Under the pieces are notes generated by a model, which made no database searches, was not told the DNA's origin, and saw only the letters and a list, made by a program, of their open reading frames with translations. A DNA stretch of 64,000 nucleotides from Poecilobothrus nobilitatus (Eukaryota; Arthropoda; Insecta; Diptera; Dolichopodidae), in the NCBI GenBank assembly GCA_947095535.1, contig OX352774.1:173846200-173910199 (forward strand), read 5' to 3'. Positions 11,456 to 23,200 of this stretch are shown piece after piece (within the stretch, counting starts at the first letter, position 1; every line of letters begins with the position of its first letter). The position numbers were made by a program, and so were the translations under genes.

Positions 11456-11821
11456 ATTTTCCTAAAATAAAAGAAAAAAAAATAAAAAATTCTTAGACTA
11501 AGTATAAAAAATTTTTTAGATGGAACGCAGCAAATTTAAAAAAAAAAAAAAAAAAAACAAAACTAAAACTTAACCAAATGTACCGTTTTAATATGAGGAT
11601 GTTAAAAAATGAAATGAAAAGAAAAGAAACAGAAAAAAAAAATTACTGGGGCGTATTCAATGAATTTGTTAAGGAGAACCAAAAAAACAAAAACAGAAAA
11701 GAAATGATTGTAAAATTAATCAAATATCAGAATTAAATAAAAAATGTTTTCCTACTTTAATTTTCACGTTTAGAATGCTATCATCACCATCTAAAATTGA
11801 ATTATTTATAATATTTTGTGT

Positions 11822-11870
11822 TACCTCAACTCTTTGAATTCAGTATTTCGGTGACCAAGCATCAATACCG
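11822..11870 (-). other. candidate exon islet (weak)
   Basis: On the minus strand the islet follows a T-rich tract ending AATTTAAG and precedes GAG|GTAACA. One frame crosses the whole 49 nt as PVLMLGHRNTEFKEL. Another reads AGIDAWSPKY and stops. Composition is far above background. I do not recognise either peptide. Confidence 0.15.
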
Positions 11871-13605
11871 GCTCTTAAATTATATTAAAGAAATAAAAAA
11901 AAAATAAAAAGTTATAAAAAAATTTTTAATCTTTAGCAAAGTTTCGCAAACGGTTATTATAGATTGCAATTTTTCATAAAAACTCTTAGATACAATGAAT
12001 AAAGTTAGAAAAATAAACCAGATAAAATTAATGTGGTATATGAAAAGATTATTTGTTAAGATCGCAGAATGCATGAGAGTATAACATTTTTTTGTCCATT
12101 TTATTAAAATTTTTCTAAAGTTTCATCAACACAATTACTATAAGAATTACATAATCAAAATATCCTACAATATTGTCTTATATAAATATAATTTTTTATA
12201 TGAAAATTTTTAAAAAATTTCAAAACTTCTAAACATAAGAAAAATCTAAAATAATTTTAAACAATTTCCGAGACTCTAAGTGGTGATTATCAAAAGCAAA
12301 AACAAAAAAAAAAAAAATTAAAATTAAATTGTTTTTTTATTTAATTTTTTTTTTATTTTTTTTTTTATTTTCATCGGTTCTGTATTTTGTAATTTTTCAG
12401 TTTCAACAAATTACTTTACCATAATCGATGAGTTTGTTACTATGAGGGGGCGTTCATATCGTGTATCCAACATCGATATTTACAAAACAAAAAAAAAAAA
12501 AAGAAGAGAAATAAAAAAAAAGAACAAAGAATTTGAAAATTAAGAAGGAAAAAGTTAAATTTTCTACTATAGTAAAAGTCCATATTTATATCTATACAAT
12601 ATATAAAGTCGTAAATTATTCTATTATTAAAGTTCACTTAAAATTGTGTTTTTTTTTTTTTAAGATACTTTGAACTTATATATAGTTAGTAAATTAGGCT
12701 TTAAAATAAAACGAAAATTACAATTCAAAATCATCAAAATAAGTCAGATTAAGAAATAACTTTTTTAAATTGAATATTAAAGTCATTCAATTCCAACTAT
12801 GTATATATAAGAAATAATTTCGAATATTTCGTATATTTTGTATATTTCGAAATTATTTTTTTTTTCTTTTCTATCATTTCTTTAGAACAAAATGAATATA
12901 TTTTGCTATTGACTATCTCGTATACTCAAATGTATAAAAATTATTATTTTGTCTGAACATATCCAAAGGTTAATATTTAATAGTGTATCTCTCAGATACA
13001 ATTGAGCATAAATTTGTTTTTTGTTTTTTTCATCTTGATTACAATACTTTGAAAAACCATACAACATTTTATTATAGTAAAAGCAAAAACTAACGAAATT
13101 GAAATTTTAACTATCTATAGATTTTTAAATTCTAAATTGAAAATATTTTTCTAATAATGATAATTATAATGATATAATTAAAATGAGTAGTTTAAAAGCT
13201 GACTATTTTTAGATACTGAATTTCAGAAAAAAAAAAACAAAATTTCATTCTAGTTAATCATTGGGTTTAAATTTAAAAAGCATTAAAATGTGGTAACAAA
13301 GTAATTCAAAGAAATATAAAAGAGGGTGAATGACTCAGAAAAAAAAAAAAAAACTTTTTTTGGGAAACCAATTATAATTTCGAAGTTAGAAAAATTCTTC
13401 ACACATTAACGAGAAAAAAAAAAAGCTTAAAATAAATTATGATAAGATTCATTTTGATTATTTTTTAATAGGTATTATAATATAGATAAGAAATAATTAG
13501 TATATTCCAGGACCATAATTATCTGTCGGTTCTTCTATTATACCAAAATTTTTTCGATTATGCTAAAACATCTTTTGTTAGATTTTTGACTAAACTTAAC
13601 TTTAA

Positions 13606-13998
13606 ATTCCGCGTCTGATTGATTCCAAACTTTTATACAAACATATTTGAATATGATTAAACACATTTGGTGGGGGTTTTGTCTGGGAAAATAAATAGTA
13701 ATGAAAGAATGAATTTTTAGTTTTTTTGAGATTTGTCACAAAACTGTAAGATATCTTTCAACCAAATACATATCTTCAGAAAGCTCATTATTAGACCTTT
13801 CAGACGAGTATAAAATGTTAAAAATAAGTATGTAAATTAGTTAAAAAGATATAATAGAAAATATGGAGGGTAAATTTAAACTTTTAAGGACTATTTGGCC
13901 GCAATTAATGACGTCAACACTCAACCAAAACTCCGCGAAACGTGTTTAATCATATCCCAGCTTGTTTGCATAAAAGTTTATAATTGATCCGACATGGA
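13606..13998. repeat. inverted-repeat element, about 0.4 kb
   Basis: The left arm (about 13617-13680) and right arm (about 13923-13993) are imperfect inverted copies. The left has CCAAACTTTTATACAAACAT, then GATTAAACACATTTGG. The right has GTGTTTAATCATATCC, then TTGCATAAAAGTTTATAATTG. The interior is unrelated A/T-rich sequence. It may be a non-autonomous TIR element or a fold-back. I could not find a convincing target-site duplication, so the outer ends are uncertain. Confidence 0.5.
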
Positions 13999-14199
13999 AA
14001 CTAAAGTACAGTATAGCGAAAATATTTTTCATAAGAAACGGAAACATTCTGAAATATAAAAAGTGTATAATAATATAAATTAAGTATTTAACTGTTTATA
14101 CAAAAGAGATCCTTTTTTTTAGAGATTGAAATTTTTTTCATAAGGTCTAATGGTTGATTCCTGAAGTATGATACAGTTTCTATGAAAAATATATAAAAG

Positions 14200-14404
14200 T
14201 ATACAACTCGATATCTTTTCACGAAGATTCGGATATTTAGCCTCAATAGACATTGTGTTTTTTTCTTTTAAAAAATCAAGTTGCGGAGCAGCTACAAGAA
14301 CCTATTGCTCCAATATACTCTGAGTTATTTTCATTTAAAAAGAGAAGTTATATTAGAGCTACCTGAACCTGTTACACCAGCACAACCAAATTACCTTCCT
14401 GAGC
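14200..14404 (+). repeat. RepB monomers (fragment)
   Basis: Two degenerate RepB monomers, each with a block like CCTCAATAGACATTG or CAATATACTCTGAGTTATTTTC and a block like CCTGTTACACCAGCACAACC. These match the tandem monomers at 44.2-44.75 kb and 54.1-54.3 kb. The segment joins directly to a RepA fragment. Confidence 0.6.
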
Positions 14405-15050
14405 TTTTAGGACTCAGAAATTGAAAATTTCCTCTTTTTAAACATCTATAACTCAGGCATCTGTATAAATTTTTGTTCGGTAAGATATAAAAATTAAAGC
14501 TCCAGAAATATAACTTTACATGTGTTAACGGTTTCTCTTAGTTGTGTAGAGTTCTGGAGTAGTTACAGTTCCTCAAAACTGTAAAAAAGTCCTATTTTCA
14601 GATATATATCTCAGGATCTGCGTTGTAGTTTTACTATCTAAAAACGCTAGAAGACCGGAAATTTTCTTAGCTCTATAAAATATTATTAAAATTAAATATA
14701 AAATATTATTAAAATTAAGTATAATATTTTGAGATTTAGTATTTAAATTTACCATTTATTTAGTCCGTAAAAGTTTACCATTTATTTAGTTAGTATAAGT
14801 CCGGCACACTTTTAGATAGCTACTTGAAATTTTGAAGTAAAAAAGAAGTTTTAAAATGATTAGAAATTTCTTTTAGAGCACCGTCTGTTTAAGAGTAATT
14901 AGGGCTCCAAAATTAAAATTTTCCTATTTTTAAGCACCTGTAACGTAGGCACAACTTTATAATTTTATACGTGTTAATGGTTTTTCTTAATTATGTAGAG
15001 TTCCCTTAAAATTGATGAAAGTGTCTCTTTATTTTTAACATTTTTTCTTA
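14405..15050 (-). repeat. RepA copy 3 (degraded)
   Basis: Reverse-orientation RepA with blocks like TCTATAACTCAGGCATCTGT, CATGTGTTAACGGTTTCTC, GAGTTCTGGAGTAG and CTAGAAGACCGGAA shared with copy 1. It again contains two diverged modules in tandem. More decayed than copies 1 and 2. Confidence 0.65.
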
Positions 15051-15094
15051 TTTTAAACCCAACCATAGTACTTTTGTAGAGATTAAGAAAAGAT

Positions 15095-15235
15095 ATGATC
15101 GTAAAGAAAAACGCCACCCAACCACTAGATCTTTCCCAAACTTAAGGTCCCCACTCTTAGAACTCTAATAGTATAATGATCTACACTCCACACCACTACG
15201 CCAGAATGCTCTGTACGTCTTCGATTAGTAAACAA
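15095..15235 (-). other. unassigned GC-richer segment
   Basis: About 130 bp near 45% G+C beside a RepA fragment. The minus strand contains TGGCGTAGTGG, a perfect match to a pol III A-box, with GAGTTCTAAGAG about 37 nt on in place of a B-box. It might be the head of another tRNA-derived SINE, but the second box is poor and I saw no second copy. Confidence 0.25.
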
Positions 15236-16600
15236 ATATAAAATATTTTATAATTTTTTTTTTAAACTAACTTTAGGTTGGAGCTGGGTACCCGCAGTTA
15301 TATATAAAAATTCTAAATTGAAAAATAAAAACTAAAGGAGGTTTGAAACAAAATAATCCTCCAGGTTCTGTTTATTATTGTCGTTTATTTGGTAATTTTT
15401 TACTTAATTAATATTAAAAATTTTAAACTAATTAATTTCCAGTCGCAGTTTTTATAAAATGAAGAATAAAATAATTGACTTGTTTAAAACTATATGTACT
15501 TTAATGTAATATTAAAAATATTAAATATGAATATACTCAATAAATAGAAGTTGAACAACTAATAATTAACATAATATTATATATTCTTGTTTACTTAAAC
15601 CTATTTAAATTTTTCAAAACTAAAACAATAATATTATTATGTATAAAAGAATTTTTCTTTACAAAAACCTTATTAAATTTTCATTAATTGATGATGTATC
15701 TAAAGAAAAATAATTTTTTTTTTATAATCATCTTTTGCATTCTTAATCGTATCATAGTACCTACTTGAATTAGTTCATTTTTGTTACCCTACTTTTAATA
15801 TTGTAATTATATATGGTATTCTAAATATTGTGCAAAAAAAAAAAAAAACAAAAAATCTGATCAACCCAATTACAGTAATTTTCTATTCGTTCATTTATTC
15901 TTTTTATTTTTTATGACAGTCAAGTCTTTAAATGACATCCTGTAAAAAAAAAAAATAATAATATATACATATATATTTCAAAACACATGTATTTTTGACT
16001 TGGTATAGTTTTCTACATCAAGTTCTAAAAAAAAGCAAAACATACATCAGGTGTGTGCAGGTGTCTAGTAGAATATTTATTAAATCAAATAAAATTGTTG
16101 TTTTATTACAAATAAAAATTATGAACTGTAACAAACATTTTTTTTTCTCTTCGCCATTAATTTGATTTAATATTTTCTCTGCTTTTAACTGTTTTCCTTT
16201 TACTTTAGAATTTAATTTGAAAGTTTTTTTTTTTTTTTTTAATAATATAATATAAGATATATGTACACATGAATACAATAAGAATTCAATATTTTCTTTT
16301 AAAATATATTTGCAATTTTTTAAACTTCGGTTTTCTATAAGTTAACGTTTAATTTATTTCTTGATTTTCATAGTCGTACCTTAAAACGGGAATGCCTCAA
16401 AATCCCAAATCACAAAATTCCAAAGTAATAAAACTGCAAAATTTTAAAATTCCAAAATTAGAAATTTTCAATGTCAATTTTCAAAATTGATTTTCTTCAT
16501 ACACAAACGTCAAAATTTTTAAAAAAATTACTATTTTTTATAGAGAAATGTCAAAATTTAATATTTTTGTATGAAAATCTGAATGCATTGGCATACTTTA
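15236..16600. other. AT-rich non-coding stretch
   Basis: No gene seen. Near the start, T-rich sequence with AAACTAACTTTAG at 15264-15276 precedes the + islet reading VGAGYPQLYIKILN and stop, a weak candidate terminal exon. The rest is A/T low complexity with A and T runs near 15834 and 16221. Confidence 0.45.
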
Positions 16601-16601
16601 G

Positions 16602-16870
16602 TATTGATTTTAAAGTAGGATTTAAAATCAGGGTGGCCCCCTTTTACGGAGTATTTATAAACTCGTGTACGCAAGATTCTAAATTAGGAAGGATTTTAGA
16701 GTTGGTTTTAAAATCAAAAAGTTGCCGTTTTTTCCAGAAGATTTATATATTAGTGTATGCCAGATTCTGATTTAAGAGGGATTGTAGAGTTGGTTAAAAA
16801 ATCCGAGTTGCGCCCTTTCCGGAGTTTTTATATATGTATTTGTGTATGCGATATTGAATATGCGATATTT
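16602..16870 (+). repeat. three tandem units of about 88 bp
   Basis: Units start near 16602, 16691 and 16779. Each has GGATTTTAGAGTTGG or a variant, then an ATCAGGGTGGCCCCC / AATCAAAAAGTTGCC / ATCCGAGTTGCGCCC block, then TATATATNNGTGTATGC, then GATTCTGATTTAAGAGG or a variant. The 99- and 63-codon + frames here are by-products of the array. Diverged relatives lie at 42.89-43.07 kb and perhaps 24.9 kb, so the unit is dispersed as well as tandem. Confidence 0.7.
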
Positions 16871-16879
16871 ATACATCAT

Positions 16880-17150
16880 ATTGTTTATTATTTTGATTGT
16901 ACATGTTTGGATTTTGAAAGTTTGGATTTTAAAATTTGGATTTTCTAGCAGAACCCATGAGGTTAATTCTTTCTACCTTTGATAAAACAGCCACGGATAG
17001 AAAGTAAAGAAAGATATTTATTTTGACCGTGTTTAACGGTGAGGCCCATTTTTTTTTTTGGAAGTTTTGTTTTTGGTATTTCGTACCTAATCCGAATAAG
17101 ATTTCGTAATTTGGGATTTTGTAATTTGGGATTTCGTACCCAACCCATTT
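16880..17150. repeat. degenerate short-period repeat
   Basis: Runs of TTTGGATTTTGAAAGTTTGG-like and TAATTTGGGATTTTG-like units with a period of about 14-20 bp, interrupted by a unique GC-richer block at about 16945-17045. Similar ATTTTGGGATTT phrasing recurs near 16390-16470, 22235-22330 and 25370-25490, so this looks like a low-complexity family rather than a gene. Confidence 0.45.
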
Positions 17151-18123
17151 AAACTTTTTATATACTCGTACATACATTTTATTCGTCAACAAATATTTTT
17201 TTTTTTCATTTTCTTATTTTCATCTGATTATCTTTTTCAATCAACCAATCGATTTCCGTCAGTCCTAAGTTTTATCAAATTCTAATTTATTCCTTTATTA
17301 TGAATGACATTTATACTAAGAGTAAGTGAAATCGATATACTTACGATGAACCCAACTTTGAAAAATGTCATTACAGAATCGAGGAAGGAAGTAAATATAA
17401 AACTTGGTATTTTTTATTTTTTTTGTTCTTCTTTTCACTGCTATACTGCATATGTCAACCCACTAATCATTTATTGTTCATATTTAACTAAGTTTCACTT
17501 CTTGCAATCATTAGATTCAATAAGCCATTGATTTTTCGTCTGTAATTTATATTACATACCTTATAATTTCCTTATCAACTTATCTTATATTTACCTAATA
17601 AAAATGAACATTTTAATTCTATCTTGTTATTTAACTATTAAATATATGTATGTTGGTTTTTAAAAATTAAAAACTTCTGATCTACATACTCGTATACCTT
17701 ACCTAGTAACTATTTTTTATCATTTTCTACATTTTTTAATACTTTTTTAAATTTCAATCAGACAGTTACCATGGACTTAAATAAATAATTAAAATAGAAA
17801 ATGTTATCCTTTGGAAAACCAATGAATCAAATAAGTAAATCTAAAATATTAAAACGAACCAAAACATAAAATTTGATATTAATGCATATCATATACCATA
17901 CCATCATAAACATATTCATAAAACATGTATGCAAAATTTTATTATCTTTTATGGCTCTAAAGCCTATTTCAAGTTTTGATCATTTTTATAATCTATCTTA
18001 AATTTCGCCTTCACATATATTTTATACCATGGATATATATTTAAAAAACCCATCAATGATTGTAGCTTTGATTTCTAGAGGCTAAATTAAAATTAGTATA
18101 TGTATATTTTATTCCTTTCTAAA
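17151..18123. other. AT-rich non-coding stretch
   Basis: No gene identified. Near 17300 there is ATGAATGACATTTATACTAA followed by GAGTAAGTG, and near 17346 a short frame starting MNPTLKNVITESRKEVN. Both are noted only as slightly GC-richer text. The frame soon becomes low complexity. Confidence 0.4.
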
Positions 18124-18610
18124 GTAGGGTATATCTTCATTGTCAGTTCAGGCGTCAATTTTGTGACTGAACTGATAATGTATATACTAAAGTATATACT
18201 AAAGTCAGTTTGATAATGCAGTGCAACTGAAGAATACCAAAAATGTTTACTATTTTAATGAAAACTGTTAGTTTTCTGTCAGTTTTAATTTTTTTCAAAT
18301 TTTTTGTATTCATCAGTTGCACTGCATTGTCAAACTGACGACAGAACTGATCATGTATACCGTACTTTATAAAACTGTCAGTTTTTATTAAAACAGCTAA
18401 AATTTTTGGTATTCATTAGTTACACTGCATTATCAAACTGACGACAGAACTGATCATGTATACCGTACTTTATAAAACTGTCAGTTTTTATTAAAACAGC
18501 TAAAATGTTTGGTATTCATTAGTTGCACTGCATTATCAAGTTGACGACTGAACAGTATACATTATCATACTTTACACTGATCAAATGTCAAAACTGTTAT
18601 AAAATTATAG
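18124..18610. repeat. fold-back element with a 103-bp tandem duplication
   Basis: The left part contains TTTGATAATGCAGTGCAACTG, and the right part contains the inverse CAGTTGCACTGCATT at least three times. In the right half a unit of 103 bp is repeated: TACCGTACTTTATAAAACTG occurs at both 18359 and 18462, followed by a partial third unit. Outer segments are also inverted (TCAGTTCA.GCGTCAA against TTGACGACTGAACA). No coding capacity. It resembles a fold-back transposon or a palindromic MITE whose right arm expanded by unequal exchange. Confidence 0.65.
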
Positions 18611-19671
18611 AACAACTGCTATTAGGTTACCTATATAAGAAAAACTTAAAATTTACATAATACGAGTACTATGTTCTATTTTTTCATAATATTGTATTAT
18701 TTTAATTTTTATTATTTATTTCTCACAAAACAAAAAAAAACTAAAAGTAAAACATGCATGAGGATGATATCTAGAGCATACAACAAATTAAATGACCAAA
18801 ATAATCATCTCATCATTCTAAATTGTATACGTGTACATACATACATATAGTTTTCAACATTTAGACATATTAATATTCAATATAAAAATAATGTAAAAAT
18901 TTAATGAATATAGTAAAATCGCAATTAAATTAGAATTTGAATGTTGTAAAATAGAATAACTATTAAAACTGGATCCTTATACATATATATATATATATAC
19001 TCTATACATAACTATATACCATACCAATTTAAGAAGAATGTTGACTTACAATATGCATATATAAAAAACTTTTAAATCAACCAGAAAATAACAACCAATT
19101 TGAATTAATAATTAAATAATGATGTGCTCTCTAAAAATTATATATGTTGTTTTTACATATTCCTGTAGATTCTCCATATTCTGTATGGGTTCGATTAACA
19201 AAGTATGTTGACTACTAATTTAAAAAAAAAAACAAAAAACAAAAATTTTTAAGTGAGGAAAAAATGAATCTGAATTTAAAAAACAAAAAAAAAAATAGAC
19301 AAAATAAATGATGCACGTAAACATTTTTATACAGTTGTAGATAAGGTACGAGTACATTTTGTTTAAACATATTTAAATGTACCGTAGTTATATCGTATAT
19401 ATTACAACAACAAAAAAACAAAACATGAATTAAAATTATTATTAAATTACTTTTAAAGAAAATTATTATTTACCGATTTTTATAATACATATTTTATTTT
19501 TATTAAAATTTATGTAGATCATATTAAATTTTTAGATTCTTAATTGCATACGTTCAATTTTCTCAACAATTTCTGGTAAATTTAAAATATATTTTGTATT
19601 GATTGTATTATGATAATTATTGTTATACAACAAAAAAAAATTTCTTAGAAAAGTTACAGGGTTCTTTCTTT
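18611..19671. other. AT-rich non-coding stretch
   Basis: No gene or named repeat seen. It includes a (TA)n run near 18984-19000 and A runs near 19221 and 19280. Confidence 0.55.
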
Positions 19672-19905
19672 TTTTTTTGTTTTCCTAAGGGAGATGGGAA
19701 TCTTCCGGAAGACACCAAGAATTTCCCCTTGGTAGTGTCAGATTCTTACTGTCTAAACCCACCTTCTCCTTTAGCTAATATAATGTGAAGAAATCCTTAC
19801 CTGCGAACGCAGTATATTGGCTAGAGAGTATGGATAGGAAAGGAGATAGGAAATGGATGCGAAAACATTGAATTGCGAGTGGGACTGTAAGGAAACAATG
19901 AATCC
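19672..19905 (-). mobile_element. LINE 3' UTR fragment
   Basis: Same family as 6893-7105. On the minus strand it carries CATTGTTTCCTTACAG, CCAATATACTGCGTTCGC, ACACTACCAAGGGG and GGAAGATTCCCATCTCCC, then poly-A (a T run at 19669-19679 on the + strand). No coding part remains. It is better preserved than the 6.9-kb copy and gives the clearest view of the tail. Confidence 0.65.
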
Positions 19906-20120
19906 GCCTATAACACAATGTCTAAAAATTGACTATTTATATAGCTTAAGTACAATATAACTAAATACGTTTTCTTTTGTATTTCTTCTGGTGCTTTAAA
20001 AAAAAACAACAAATCTGTAAGTTAAGATCTACTAATCAAATATTTAATTTTCAGAATACTATGCATGTAGTTTTTGACGCAAATAGGGGCAAATTTGTAG
20101 TTTTTATTGGAGATGTGTTA

Positions 20121-20253
20121 TTGGGTCAAATGCATAAAACTGAGCTTGAACTCAAATCTCAATTTTTCATACAAAAATTGCACTTGAACACGCATTTTTA
20201 TTTAGAAAAGTAAGCTTTGAGTTCAAGCTCAGTTTTATGCTTACGACCAATTA
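20121..20253. repeat. hairpin with 25-bp perfect arms
   Basis: The arms 20132-20156 and 20216-20240 are exact inverse copies (core ACTGAGCTTGAACTC against GAGTTCAAGCTCAGT), with a 59-nt loop and a further imperfect extension outward (ATTGGGTC against GACCAAT). The loop contains a third related piece, CACTTGAACACGC. It could be a tiny fold-back element or a hairpin RNA source. The perfect stem is more regular than a typical microRNA precursor. Confidence 0.65.
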
Positions 20254-23200
20254 TCACAAGACTTTGAATTAATGTGTAATTACAGTATTTCTAACTTTTT
20301 TCTAGTTTCTAGTATTTCTATAATCTTGCACCTATTCTATTTTTTCTTTATATGATAAACTTGAATGTAATTATTTACCTTCAATTGTTCGAATTAACAA
20401 AAAATTTCTTAACATAAAATAAAAAAAAGAAAATTTTTTGTATGTAGATAGATTATCCCGTTAATCAAAAAAACTAATATTATAGATTATATTCTAATAA
20501 TATATCTAGACATGCCCACACTGTATTTGTAAAATAGATGAACTAATTTTAAAGAATTATTGCAACTACATATAATTTCAAAAAAAAAAAATGAAATTAA
20601 ATAAAAGTTCTAATTAAATTTAGTCAAACTTACGAAATATTGTCTATAGGAAGTCAAAATTTATGAAAGATATTTATGTTGTATTCTCTTTTTACACTGT
20701 TACAGATCATCTAGTTAACATAATTTAAGGACTTTTATGAAATTTCTATGTAAGTAACCGAATACTGATAAACGATAATCATCATTGCTTTCTTTGTGTT
20801 CTTTTTTTAATGTAAATGTTTATTTTTGTGAAGAAGTCGATTTTCGGAAGTCAAATAAAGTTTATATTTTAAATTTTGAATTTGTTAATGGTGTTTTTTT
20901 TTTTTTTTTTTTTTATTAAAAACACGATTATTTCACATAATAATTTCACCTTTAAAAGAAAATAAAACATTTTCAATAAAACAACATTTAATTATAGGAT
21001 ATACAACATAATGGTATAGATAGTGTATTTTTACTGTTTCAACTGACTAATTTAGGATATCGTTAAGATTATAAATTTTATTAATGTTTATTCAACAGTA
21101 TAGGTATTTAATTTGAATTCGAAATCAAGTTTTTTTTTTTTTAATAAGTGGTACATAATAAGTAAAATAAAAATTATTTACTAGTTGTTATTAACCAAAA
21201 TAAAATTTAATTAAATTTTCTTTTTTTATAACATCTATGGAATAGAAAATAAAAGAAAAATATAGAACAAAATTTAGAATGGAATTGCTATGTATGTACG
21301 TACATAATTAAATTTTTAAAAATTTGTCCAATATTTAAATAAAACAAAGTTTAAAGATTAAATGTTACATAAATAATTTAAAAAATTAATAAAACAACTG
21401 CATTTAATCATTTTTTAAAGGTAAAAATGTGTTGATTAAATATAATGGTTGGTATCTTTGCTAAACACAAATATATGGTTAAAATTTTATGAACCTGATC
21501 AAACCGACAATTTGATCTTATGAAAAAGAAATTTATATTAACAAAACAAAATAAATTAATATATTTTACTTTACGTTAAAAAAAAAAAAAGGGGCCAGGA
21601 AATAACCCCACAAAAAATGAAACTCATCATATTAGAAATTTAATAACAACTGAAAAATTTATTTGACAAATAAAATAATCCTCCACAATATAATATAAAA
21701 TAGTATAATGATTTACTTATTTTATGACCATATTTCATGTTATACGGTATATATATAGTATAAATTTCCAAAACAAAACAGTTTTGCATATCAAATAACC
21801 TCCCAAAACAATTACTATATTACGTACATTTTATTAATTATTAGTCGACTGTTGTTAAAATATGCATACATATATGTAAAAATATTACTGAATTGAATTT
21901 TATAGTGGGTCACAAAGTTAGGATTTCAATATATTGTTTAATGGTGGTTTGGGGGTGGTAACCATCAATTCTTTATGGATTTTCCTTCTGAAATGTGTAA
22001 ATAATAATTAGAAGAAATTTAGGTTATTAGGGTACCAATAAGGGTACCAATAATTTCTTAGGGTAGAAATAATTTGTTTAGCTGGGTATTAGGGTACCAG
22101 CCGAAGTTTAAAGGATGGTAGCCACAATTATTAATTGTACGTATTAAAGACATTATTTTATATTTTTTAATATATACACGTGTACACTAAATTATCTACA
22201 ATTTTCATTTTAAAAGTAGGTTTTGATGCCTTTGAAGTTTAAAAGATTGGATTTTAAATGTGTTCGGATATCGAAAGTTTGGTTTTTAAAATTTTCATTT
22301 TAAGTTTTTGATTTCAAGATTTGACTTTTGTAGCCGATCATTTAAAAGTTAATTCCCTAAAATAAAAGTTAAAAATTTCAAAAATAAAAAAATATATACA
22401 TAATATATTGTGTAGTGTTTATAGTACTTCTAGAGTTATCAACTCCTCTCATGAAAATTTAGGAGCTCAAATTCCTCTATTGAAAATTACACATTACAGA
22501 TTTACAGATAAAAATTCCAGACAAAACATTACAGACTAAAGCGTGTTTATCAACTCTTCCCAAAAATATTTAGAATTCCAAGGTAGAAGCAGTTTATTGG
22601 GCAGCTTATTTTTTTTGCAAGACTATTTCGCAAAAATAAAATAAACCACAGTCGAATGAATTTAACTTTGTATTTTAAAGTATGTTTTTAAATAAATTTA
22701 CTGTATAAAAATGAATCTTATAGTATCATCCTTTAATTCAATCATAGTAATAATATTGAAACAAAAAAAAAAAAAAATTACATTGTATAAATGTGTGGGA
22801 AAAAATAGCTTTAAAATGTAATCAGATTATCTGATTATTAATTTTTTTATTGCATTTCAATAAAAACTAAAAAAAAAAAAAACAAAAACAAGAAAAACAA
22901 AACGAACTTTCAAGAAACAGAGACAGAAAATATCAAATGATTATCGTACAAGCATAACATAAACATTTTTTTTTTTTTTTTTGTTCCTTTAAAAATAATC
23001 AGAAAATCGTTACTTAATCTCATCAACAAACTATTTCAGCCCGTCATCACCATATCAAAGATCACAATCAAATACTGGGTTCATTTATTTTTTTTTTTCT
23101 TTTTCTTATTATTTTTAGTAAATTTTATTTTTTTGACTTGCAAGAAAAAAAAAAAAAAAATTTGGTAAATTTAAAATTAGTATCAATGCATGTATCTTTA

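Larger units (their letters stand above)
9591..13605. other. AT-rich stretch with scattered GC-rich islets
   Basis: Mostly low-complexity A/T, including long A and T runs near 10168, 10343, 11536 and 12310. Against this background, short islets of normal composition stand out at 9635-9720, 10690-10740, 11420-11455, 11822-11870 and 12430-12480. The ones with splice-like borders are listed separately. A 13-bp inverted repeat, AAATAATTTCGAA with TTCGAAATTATTT, lies near 12811-12856. No repeat family recognised. Confidence 0.5.

Noticed and set aside
15170..15235. A tRNA gene or third SINE family on the minus strand
   Set aside because: Only the A-box is good. No B-box of quality, no second copy and no A tail were seen.
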